Source: Microbacterium sp. BK668
Lineage (GTDB): Bacteria; Actinomycetota; Actinomycetes; Actinomycetales; Microbacteriaceae
DNA length: 64,000 nucleotides
Reading direction: 5' to 3'
Assembly: GCF_004362195.1 (NCBI RefSeq)
Contig: NZ_SNWG01000001.1
Span: 558,001 to 622,000 of the forward strand
Part shown: piece by piece, positions 9,838 to 16,991 of the stretch
Numbering within the stretch: position 1 is the stretch's first letter
How the letters are laid out: every line of letters begins with the position of its first letter
Translations under genes and position numbers: made by a program
The notes under the pieces: generated by a model
What the model was told of the DNA's origin: nothing
Database searches by the model: none
What the model saw: the letters and a program-made list of their open reading frames with translations, nothing else

Positions 9838-12459
9838 ATGTCGAACCCCGATCCCGGTCCCACGGCGGTCCCGCCTCCTCGCAAGCGCTCCGTCGGACGG
9901 ATCCTCGGCATCATCGCTTTCGGGCTCGTGGCGGTCGTGCTCCTCACCGGGGCCTTCGCGGCCGGCTTCGGTGCCTGGACGCTGCAGCGGTCGTTCCCGC
10001 AGGTGAGCGGGGAGATCGAGCTCGAGGGACTCGGCGGCGAGGTGACGGTCCAGCGGGACGGCCTCGGCATCCCCGTCATCACGGCGCGCTCCTCGCATGA
10101 CCTCTTCTTCGCGCAGGGATACGTGCACGCGCAGGACCGCTTCTGGGAGATGGACTTCCGGCGGCACGTGACGAGCGGGCGGCTCTCGGAGCTCTTCGGG
10201 GAGTCGCAGCTGCCGACCGACCGCTTCCTCCGCACGCTCGGGTGGCGCAAGGTCGCCGAGCAGGAGGTCGCGGCGCTCGACCCGACGATCCTGGGCTACT
10301 ACGAGTCGTACGCCGACGGGGTCAACGCGTACCTCGCCGACCACGAGGGCGCCGAGGCATCCCTCGAGTACGCCGTGCTCGGACTGCAGAACCCGGCGTA
10401 CGAGATCGAGCCGTGGGCGCCCGCGGACTCCGTCGCGTGGCTCAAGGCGATGGCCTGGGACCTCCGCGACAACATCGAGTCCGAGACCCAGCGTGCGCTC
10501 CTCGCGCCGGACCTGTCGGCCGAGCAGCTCGCCGAGCTGTATCCCGCGTATCCATACGACCGCAATCCCGTCATCGTGCCGACGATCACACCTCCGCCGA
10601 CCGAGGCCGTCGCGCCCGCGAGCGTCCAGACGACGACGGGTGCCTCGCCCACCGTGGAGACCGCCTCCGTGGAGTGGACGACGGTCGAGGGGGTGGTCGA
10701 GGCGGTGTCCGAGCTCGTCGGCGGGGTCGGGGAGGGGATCGGATCGAACTCGTGGGTCGTCTCCGGCGACCTCACGGAGTCGGGGATGCCTCTGCTCGCG
10801 AACGACCCGCATCTCGGCGCGAGCCTGCCGAGCGTCTGGCATCAGATCGGCCTGCGGTGCCTGCAGGTGACCGAGGAGTGCCCCTTCGACCTCGCCGGAT
10901 TCGGGTTCTCGGGGATGCCGGGGATCGTGATCGGGCACAACGCCGACATCGCGTGGGGCTTCACGAACCTGACCACCGACGTGACCGACCTCTACCTCGA
11001 GAAGCTCGACGGCGACGCGTACTGGAGGGACGGCGCCCTGGTGCCGCTCGAACAGCGCACCGAGACGCTGAAGGTCGCCGGAGGAGATCCGGAGCAGCTG
11101 GAGATCCGCTCCACCGTGCACGGGCCGATCATCTCGGACGTCTCGGGCGACTTCGGGTCGATCGCCGAACGGCCGTACACCGGCACAGCCGGCGGCGCGG
11201 TCGCCCCTCCCGCCGACCCCCCGGCGGGTGAGGATGCGATCGCGCTGCAGTGGACGGCCCTGCAGCCAGGGACCACGGCATCCGCCATCTTCGCCCTGGG
11301 CACCGCCCGGAACTTCGACGACTTCCGCGCGGCCGCCGCGCTCTTCGACGTGCCCGCGCAGAACCTCGTGTACGCCGACATCGCGGGAAACATCGGCTAC
11401 CAGACGCCGGGGCGCCTGCCGATCCGGGGTGCGGGCGACGGCTCTCTGCCGCAGCCGGGGTGGGACCCGGCCTACGACTGGAAGGGATTCATCCCGGCCG
11501 CCGAGCTGCCCGTCGCCTACAACCCGCCCGAGGGCTACATCGTCACGGCGAACAATGCGGTCGTCGGGGCGGACTACCCCTATCTCCTCACGCGCGACTG
11601 GGACTACGGGTGGCGCGCGGCGCGCATCACCGAGCTGCTCCAGCGCGCGATCGCCCTGGGACCTCTGACGGCCGACGACATGCGCGACATCCAGGCCGAC
11701 GAGCAGTTCTGGATCGGCATCCGGCTCTCCTCGGCTCTCCACGACGTCACGACCGGCGACGAGAAGGTGGATGCCGCGCTCGAGCTCCTGCGCTCGTGGG
11801 ACGTGCAGAACGACACCGACTCGGCGCCGGCCGCCTACGCCAACGCGCTGTGGGACGAGCTCGTGCAGAATCTCTTCGTTCGCGGGCGTGAGACGGGCGC
11901 GTCGCTCGCGAACCAGGGGAGGCTCTTCCTCGTGGTCGACCGACTGCTCGACGACCCCGAGTCGGCCTGGTGGGAGAACCCGGGGCTCGATGTGTCGGGG
12001 CGGGCCGAGATGCTCGAGCGGAGCGCCGTGGACGCCTACGAGCGCCTCGCAGAGCTGCAGGGCGACCGGCCGGACCGGTGGAACTGGGGGACCCTGCACG
12101 CGCTGCCGCTGCGGAACGGCACGTTCGGCGAGTCCGGCATCCAGCCCATCGAGTGGCTCTTCAACCGCGGACCGTATGCGGTCGCCGGCGGCAGCTCGGT
12201 GGTGAACGCGACCGGCTGGGACCTCGGCGACAGCTTCGAGACCATCACCGTGCCGTCGATGCGCATGATCGTCGACCTGTCGGACTTCGACGCCTCGCGG
12301 TGGAACCAGCTCACCGGCCAGAGCGGCCACGCCTTCCACGAGAACTACGTGGACCAGACGCCGGCGTGGCAGCGCATCGAGCTCACGCCCTGGGCCTTCT
12401 CGCCCGAGGCCGTGACCGCCGCGACGATGCATACGCTGACCCTCGTGCCGGCCTCCTGA
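9838..12459 (+). CDS. Penicillin acylase-family (Ntn-hydrolase) membrane-anchored amidase
   Basis: 873 residues. An N-terminal anchor helix spans about 21-46 after a short basic stretch. The family processes itself into alpha and beta chains at a Ser that becomes the N-terminal nucleophile; here GSNSWVVSG places it at Ser303. Downstream NDPHLG near 322-327 and the WGFTNL motif near 369 are also family signatures. Substrates in the family include beta-lactam side chains, acyl-homoserine lactones and other amides, and none can be assigned here. Start at 9838 with an AGGA ribosome-binding site about 8 nt upstream. A Thr/Pro/Val-rich segment around 245-285 just before the cleavage site fits the removable spacer peptide. 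Confidence 0.9.
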   Translation: MSNPDPGPTAVPPPRKRSVGRILGIIAFGLVAVVLLTGAFAAGFGAWTLQRSFPQVSGEIELEGLGGEVTVQRDGLGIPVITARSSHDLFFAQGYVHAQDRFWEMDFRRHVTSGRLSELFGESQLPTDRFLRTLGWRKVAEQEVAALDPTILGYYESYADGVNAYLADHEGAEASLEYAVLGLQNPAYEIEPWAPADSVAWLKAMAWDLRDNIESETQRALLAPDLSAEQLAELYPAYPYDRNPVIVPTITPPPTEAVAPASVQTTTGASPTVETASVEWTTVEGVVEAVSELVGGVGEGIGSNSWVVSGDLTESGMPLLANDPHLGASLPSVWHQIGLRCLQVTEECPFDLAGFGFSGMPGIVIGHNADIAWGFTNLTTDVTDLYLEKLDGDAYWRDGALVPLEQRTETLKVAGGDPEQLEIRSTVHGPIISDVSGDFGSIAERPYTGTAGGAVAPPADPPAGEDAIALQWTALQPGTTASAIFALGTARNFDDFRAAAALFDVPAQNLVYADIAGNIGYQTPGRLPIRGAGDGSLPQPGWDPAYDWKGFIPAAELPVAYNPPEGYIVTANNAVVGADYPYLLTRDWDYGWRAARITELLQRAIALGPLTADDMRDIQADEQFWIGIRLSSALHDVTTGDEKVDAALELLRSWDVQNDTDSAPAAYANALWDELVQNLFVRGRETGASLANQGRLFLVVDRLLDDPESAWWENPGLDVSGRAEMLERSAVDAYERLAELQGDRPDRWNWGTLHALPLRNGTFGESGIQPIEWLFNRGPYAVAGGSSVVNATGWDLGDSFETITVPSMRMIVDLSDFDASRWNQLTGQSGHAFHENYVDQTPAWQRIELTPWAFSPEAVTAATMHTLTLVPAS

Positions 12460-12495
12460 CCCGCCGGCTCCGGCTGTTCTGCGCCGGCGAGCGCC

Positions 12496-12552
12496 CGAGA
12501 TCGCACGGATCACGGTTCCGACTTCGCTCAGAACGTCATTCGTGCGATCTCG
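12496..12552. terminator. Possible bidirectional terminator between convergent genes
   Basis: A perfect 12-bp inverted repeat (12496-12507 and 12541-12552) separated by 33 nt lies between the acylase stop at 12459 and the convergent gene ending at 12536. The right arm overlaps the last codons of that gene. The large spacer makes termination uncertain. Confidence 0.4.
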
Positions 12553-13492
12553 AGGCACCTGCGCCTCGCCCCAGGGCGCGGCGCACCCGGGCGGCGAGGC
12601 GCGGCATGCCGTCGGGTGAGACGTCTTCGGCGCCGACGAGGATCGTCCGGTAGCCGGCATCCTCGAACAGCTGCACGCGCGTCAGATCCTGCCGCCAGGC
12701 GCGCGGATCGATCCGGTGCACATCCCCCAGGTACTCGATGAGCACGCGTTCGGGAAGGTAGGCGAGGTCGGGGTGCCGGTCACCCGCGGCGGTCGGGATC
12801 GCCGGCTGCGGAATCGGCTCGCGCAGACGCGCCGCGACGAGGCCCAGCCGGAGAAGCGTCTCGCGCGGCGAGTCGACCGGACGTCGCACGCGGGCGAGTG
12901 CCCAGGCGAGGGATGCCGCGCCTCGGCGCGAGCCGTGGAGCGCCACCGCCTCCGTGAGTTCGCGCATTGATGCGAGGGGGTCATCGCGGCCCCACCTCGT
13001 CCGTCGTCCTGAGATCAGGAAGTCGCCGACGGCGACGAGCCACTCGCGGGGCACGGCGCGTCCCCGGCCGTCGCTCATCATCGAGAGCATCGCCCACGTG
13101 TCGGCCGGCGAGGTGACCGGCAGTCCGTGCAGGAGCCGCACGGTCTGCGGGTCTCTTCGCGTCCAGCCGACCACGCCCGACCTGCGAATCGGGATCGAAC
13201 CGGGCGAGACGACGTGGAGCGGTTCCGCGGCCGCGCTCCAGGGAAGCGGGAACTCCCAGAGGCGAGCGGCCGTCAGGTGGCTGAAGGAGGAGCTCGCGGG
13301 CAGGACGGCCCGCAGATCGTGGCATCGATCGATCAGACCTCCGTCGATGCGACCGCCGAGCCCGCGCACACGGACACCGTGGAAGGGGCGGGCCAGCTCC
13401 ACCCGCCTCAGCTGCGCATCGGTGAGACCCGCCGCGCGTCCCTCCGCGGTGGTGAACGCGACGCCGTCCATCCATGGGGGAAGCTCGAGCAC
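12536..13492 (-). CDS. DUF559-type PD-(D/E)xK endonuclease-like protein
   Basis: About 318 residues. The N-terminal part (FTTAEGRAAGLTDAQLRRVE) resembles the AbiEi-like helix-turn-helix of this actinobacterial family. The C-terminal part has HPDLAYLPERVLIEYLGD, which fits the D...ExxG pattern of the very-short-patch/DUF559 nuclease fold. Members are abundant, usually single genes of unknown role. Start is uncertain: GTG at 13492 gives the ELPPW-type N-terminus seen in relatives, while ATG at 13471 also works; neither has a good ribosome-binding site. The 197-bp gap to mnhG contains no gene I can support. Confidence 0.65.
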   Translation of the reverse strand: MLELPPWMDGVAFTTAEGRAAGLTDAQLRRVELARPFHGVRVRGLGGRIDGGLIDRCHDLRAVLPASSSFSHLTAARLWEFPLPWSAAAEPLHVVSPGSIPIRRSGVVGWTRRDPQTVRLLHGLPVTSPADTWAMLSMMSDGRGRAVPREWLVAVGDFLISGRRTRWGRDDPLASMRELTEAVALHGSRRGAASLAWALARVRRPVDSPRETLLRLGLVAARLREPIPQPAIPTAAGDRHPDLAYLPERVLIEYLGDVHRIDPRAWRQDLTRVQLFEDAGYRTILVGAEDVSPDGMPRLAARVRRALGRGAGASRSHE

Positions 13493-13689
13493 ACGTCGAG
13501 GATGCGGGCCGCGGCCACCGCGCACGGCCGCGCCGCCGCCACACTTGGGAATCCGCCGACCCGGGCCGGCCTGGGGAGGAACGCAGCTCGCCGCGTCGAG
13601 ATGACACGGATGACGGCATCCGAGCGGCTCGCGCGGTGAATCCTGCGATTTCGGTGGAGTGTGGGACCGGCGGCCCGGCGCGAGACGGG

Positions 13690-14046
13690 TCAGCCGCCGG
13701 CGGCGGGCGGGGTCTCCTGCGACTCGGCGATCTCGTCGGCGCGGAGGGACGGGCGGTCGATCGTGCCGTTGCGGTACGCCTGCCGGCCCACCATGTGAGC
13801 CGACAGCGGCGCCGTCGCGAGCTGGATGAGGACGATCGGCACGAGGAACGCGACCACTGCCCACGACCGGAGAGCCAGGGCGACAGCCAGGCAGATGAGG
13901 ATGACACCGAGCACCTGCGGCTTCGTCGCGGCGTGCAGGCGGCTCGGCACATCGCGGAAGCGAAGGAGGCCGATGGCGGCCGTGAGGCACAGGAGCGCGC
14001 CGATCAGGATCAGGACGGCCGCGATGACATCGAGCACGGCGCTCAC
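13690..14046 (-). CDS. mnhG: Mrp Na+/H+ antiporter subunit G
   Basis: 118 residues with three hydrophobic helices. Family signature GLLRFRDVPSRLHAATKPQ lies near 28-46 and the sequence continues into VLGVILICLAVAL. Small membrane subunit of the multi-subunit Mrp complex that exchanges Na+ (or K+) for H+ and supports salt and alkali tolerance. The GTG start at 14046 overlaps the mnhF stop (GTGA); an upstream extension in the same frame would run through mnhF. Last gene of the operon. The Pro/Ala-rich tail is extra to the core family. Confidence 0.92.
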   Translation of the reverse strand: MSAVLDVIAAVLILIGALLCLTAAIGLLRFRDVPSRLHAATKPQVLGVILICLAVALALRSWAVVAFLVPIVLIQLATAPLSAHMVGRQAYRNGTIDRPSLRADEIAESQETPPAAGG

Positions 14047-14315
14047 GATTGGCCCTCGTTGTCGCGCCGCGCCACCCAGCGCGCGACCGAGATCGATCCG
14101 AAGACGCCCACCGCGGCGATGACGAGCAGCACGGGCAGCGTCCGGGTGTGGTGGTTGATCGCCATGTCGGCGCCGAGCACGCACACGACGAGGGTCATGA
14201 GCACGTCGGCCGCCACGGCGCGGTCGAGGATCGACGGACCCACGACGATGCGGTACATCGTCAGCAGCGCCGAGACGGCGAAGACGACGTAGATGACGAC
14301 GAGCAGGGCGGTCAT
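14043..14315 (-). CDS. mnhF: Mrp Na+/H+ antiporter subunit F
   Basis: 90 residues, three hydrophobic helices. The motif RIVVGPSILDRAVAADVL near 22-39 is the MnhF/MrpF signature, followed by VLGADMAINHHTRTLPVLLV. The ATG at 14315 overlaps the end of mnhE by 4 nt, and its own stop overlaps the mnhG GTG, so translation of E, F and G is coupled. Essential membrane subunit of the Mrp complex in characterised bacteria. Confidence 0.92.
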   Translation of the reverse strand: MTALLVVIYVVFAVSALLTMYRIVVGPSILDRAVAADVLMTLVVCVLGADMAINHHTRTLPVLLVIAAVGVFGSISVARWVARRDNEGQS

Positions 14316-14896
14316 GCCCGGCCTCCTCTGGCGGGGTGATCGGCCCGGATCTTCTCCAGCTGGGCCCGCGAGCCCACCGCGCGGACGATACGGGCCTCCC
14401 AGCGCAGCACGCTCTCGCGCTGCAGCTCGAGATCGCGGTCGTTGCTGACGCCGATGACGTGCAGGTAGAGGATCCGCCGATCGCGATCGGCGTCGATGAG
14501 CAGCGAGCCGGGGATGAGGGATGCCGTGACCGCCGTGTGCGACATGATGAGGTCGTCGTCGACTCGGAGCGGGACGGCGATGATCGCCGGTCCGGGGAGG
14601 GTCCGGACGTCGAGCACCTGCCAGGCGACGACGAGCGAGCCGCGGACGACGGCGAAGAGGAACGCCAGGACGAACACGAGGCCGTACCAGAGGTTGACCC
14701 GGCCCGACAGCTCGACGGGCGGCAGGCGGAACACGCGCGTGACGAAGGCGGCGGCGACGAGCCCCGTGAGGAAGGCCAGGAGGGTGAACTGGCCCCACAG
14801 CAGCATCCACAGCACGACGAGCCACACGAAGAACGGCAGCTGACGCCAGGCTTGAGCGAGCACGCGGCGCGTGCCGGTGCCGGAGTCGGGGCTCAC
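14312..14896 (-). CDS. mnhE: Mrp Na+/H+ antiporter subunit E
   Basis: 194 residues. Hydrophobic helices at about 18-50 and 75-95 precede a cytoplasmic domain with MSHTAVTASLIPGSLLIDAD near 122-141, the conserved E-subunit core (TPGT/IPGS-like), then YLHVIGV. The GTG at 14896 overlaps the mnhD stop by 4 nt. A C-terminal charged extension of about 25 residues, with alternating Arg, Glu and Ala, follows the core. Position and coupling identify it with confidence as part of the Mrp operon. Confidence 0.92.
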   Translation of the reverse strand: MSPDSGTGTRRVLAQAWRQLPFFVWLVVLWMLLWGQFTLLAFLTGLVAAAFVTRVFRLPPVELSGRVNLWYGLVFVLAFLFAVVRGSLVVAWQVLDVRTLPGPAIIAVPLRVDDDLIMSHTAVTASLIPGSLLIDADRDRRILYLHVIGVSNDRDLELQRESVLRWEARIVRAVGSRAQLEKIRADHPARGGRA

Positions 14897-16452
14897 TGTC
14901 CGGCCTCCTCTTGCAGCTGGGTGAGGCTGACCGGCTCGAGGAGCGACGCCCCGATGCGGGCGCACACGTCGTAGAGCGGCCCGGCGAAGATGGTGAGGGC
15001 GAGCGTCACGGCGACCATCCCCGCCGTCGCAGCGGTCATGATGCGCGGGATCACCCGCCGCTCGGTCTGGACCGCGGCGGCGGGCGCGTCTCCGAGGTAC
15101 GAGATGCGCGACTCGGTCTCGGCCGAGTCATCCTCGTCCTCCCGCCAGAAGGACAGGTTCCACGCGCGCATGAGCGCGTAGAGCGTCAGGAGGCTCGTCA
15201 CGATGCCGCCGACGATGAGCACCATCATGATCGGCGTGCCGACCTGGGCGGCCGCGTCGAACAGCGCGTACTTGCCGATGAAGCCCGAGAAGGGCGGCAG
15301 ACCTCCGAGGTTGACGGCGGGGATGAAGTAGAGCACGGCGATGACCGGCGCCGCGCGCATGAGCCCCGTGACCCGCAGGATCGACGTGCTGCCCGCCCGG
15401 CGTTCGACGAGCCCCACCGCCAGGAACAGGGTCGTCTGCACCACGATGTGGTGGACCATGTAGTAGATCGTGGCGCCGATCGCGGCGGGCGTCGCGATGG
15501 CGAGACCGAAGACCATGTAGCCGATGTGGCTCACGAGGGTGAACGACAGGATGCGCTTGAGCTCGGCCTGCGCGACAGCGCCCAGCACGCCGACGATCAT
15601 GGTGGCCAGCGCCACGATCATGAGCAGCGTGTTGATGTCGTTGTCGGCGAACAGCTGCGTCTCGGTGCGGATGAGCGCGTAGACGCCCACCTTGGTGAGC
15701 AGTCCCGCGAAGACCGCCGTGACCGGCGCCGGTGCCGTCGGGTAGGAGTCGGGGAGCCAGAACGACAGGGGGAAGACGGCCGCCTTGATGCCGAAGGCGA
15801 TCAGGAGCATGAGGTGCAGCACGAGCTGCGTGTCCTGCGGCAGCTCGCTCATCCGCTCGGAGATCTGCACCATGTTGACCGTGCCGAGAGCGCCGTAGAT
15901 CACGGCGATGGAGGAGAGGAAGAGGATCGACGAGACGAGCGAGACGACGATGTAGACGACGCCCGTGCGGATGCGCGACTCTGTGCTGCCGAGGGTGATG
16001 AGCACGTACGACGCGACGAGGAGGATCTCGAACCCGACATAGAGGTTGAACAGATCGCCCGCGATGAAGGCCGTGAAGATCCCCGCGGCGAGGATCAGGT
16101 ACGACGGGTGGAAGATCGAGACCGGCGTGTCGTCGTCGCCGTCGGCGGCACCCTGCCCGACCGAGAAGAGGAGGACGGCCAGCAGCACGACGCTCGAGAC
16201 GACGACGAGGAGGGCCGCGAGCCGGTCGACGTACAGCACGATGCCGAACGGGATCGGCCATCCTCCGACCGACACCGCGATCGGCTGGCCGCCCGCGTCG
16301 ACTGCGATGAGGAGGATCGCAGCGATCACGAGCACGATCGTGAGGGTCACGATGGACACGCCCACCTGGGTGCGGCGGTGCCGCCCCGCGATGAGCGCGA
16401 TGGCCGCGCCGAGGAGCGGGAGCGTGACCAGGAGCGGCACGAGGGCGCTCAT
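14893..16452 (-). CDS. mnhD: Mrp Na+/H+ antiporter subunit D
   Basis: 519 residues, about 14 transmembrane helices of the complex-I proton-pump family. Recognisable are FNLYVGFEILLVASYVLI near 128-145 with its conserved Glu, IKAAVFPLSFWLPDSYPTAP near 223-242 with the conserved Lys, and LVSHIGYMVFGL near 300. Proton-translocating subunit related to NuoM/NuoN. Start overlaps the mnhC stop by 4 nt. The C-terminal cytoplasmic stretch (WREDEDDSAETESR) is acidic. Confidence 0.95.
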   Translation of the reverse strand: MSALVPLLVTLPLLGAAIALIAGRHRRTQVGVSIVTLTIVLVIAAILLIAVDAGGQPIAVSVGGWPIPFGIVLYVDRLAALLVVVSSVVLLAVLLFSVGQGAADGDDDTPVSIFHPSYLILAAGIFTAFIAGDLFNLYVGFEILLVASYVLITLGSTESRIRTGVVYIVVSLVSSILFLSSIAVIYGALGTVNMVQISERMSELPQDTQLVLHLMLLIAFGIKAAVFPLSFWLPDSYPTAPAPVTAVFAGLLTKVGVYALIRTETQLFADNDINTLLMIVALATMIVGVLGAVAQAELKRILSFTLVSHIGYMVFGLAIATPAAIGATIYYMVHHIVVQTTLFLAVGLVERRAGSTSILRVTGLMRAAPVIAVLYFIPAVNLGGLPPFSGFIGKYALFDAAAQVGTPIMMVLIVGGIVTSLLTLYALMRAWNLSFWREDEDDSAETESRISYLGDAPAAAVQTERRVIPRIMTAATAGMVAVTLALTIFAGPLYDVCARIGASLLEPVSLTQLQEEAGQ

Positions 16453-16991
16453 GGGCGGTCACCTCCCTCGTCACGCGGCGGACGGCGGGTGAGCGGGCGA
16501 TCGGAGGGAGCGTCGTCGACCAAGCCGGGCACGTCGCGGCTGCCGAGCACGGTGATGGGAGAGGTGTCCACGCCGACGAAGTCGGTCGTCGCGCTGTCGG
16601 TCAGGAGCTCGGCCTCGTCGTCCATCGTGTCCTCGGTCGTGCGGCTGCGCTGCCGGACGGCGCGGTCGGCCTCGTCATCCGTCACCGAGTCGGCCTGCCC
16701 GAGCTGCCAGGAGCGGTAGATGAGGGCGAGGAGGAACGCCGAGATGGCGAAGGTGATGACGATCGCCGTGAGCATGAGGGCCTGAGGGAGGGGATCGGAT
16801 ACCTCGCCCTCTGCGCCGTAGAAAGGCGCGAGTGCGGGCTGCCCCATGACGATGAGGAGCAGGAGGTTCGCCGCGTTCCCCAGCAGGAGGAAGCCGATGA
16901 GGACGCGCGTGAGGCTGCGCTCGAGCATGGCGTACACGCCGCACGCGAAGAGCACGGCCATGATCACGATGAGGACGAGGGAGACGTTCAT
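16449..16991 (-). CDS. mnhC: Mrp Na+/H+ antiporter subunit C with charged C-terminal tail
   Basis: 180 residues. The first 110 or so are a typical NuoK-like MnhC: three helices, GFLLLGNAANLLLLIVMG near 36-53 and DPLPQALMLTAIVITFAISA near 69-88. A hydrophilic tail of about 65 residues, rich in Asp, Glu, Arg and Thr, follows and is longer than the usual roughly 115-residue subunit. The start at 16991 overlaps the mnhA stop by 4 nt. The tail could be a cytoplasmic regulatory or stabilising segment; nothing in it is recognisable. Confidence 0.93.
   Translation of the reverse strand: MNVSLVLIVIMAVLFACGVYAMLERSLTRVLIGFLLLGNAANLLLLIVMGQPALAPFYGAEGEVSDPLPQALMLTAIVITFAISAFLLALIYRSWQLGQADSVTDDEADRAVRQRSRTTEDTMDDEAELLTDSATTDFVGVDTSPITVLGSRDVPGLVDDAPSDRPLTRRPPRDEGGDRP

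Noticed and set aside
12460..12535. Small gene between the acylase and the DUF559 gene
   Set aside because: Only 76 bp, no start with signal, and it is occupied by an inverted repeat.
13492..13990. Upstream extension of the DUF559-type gene by about 165 residues
   Set aside because: The extension is Arg/Pro/His-rich and runs antisense to nothing with coding bias; the family N-terminus begins near 13492.
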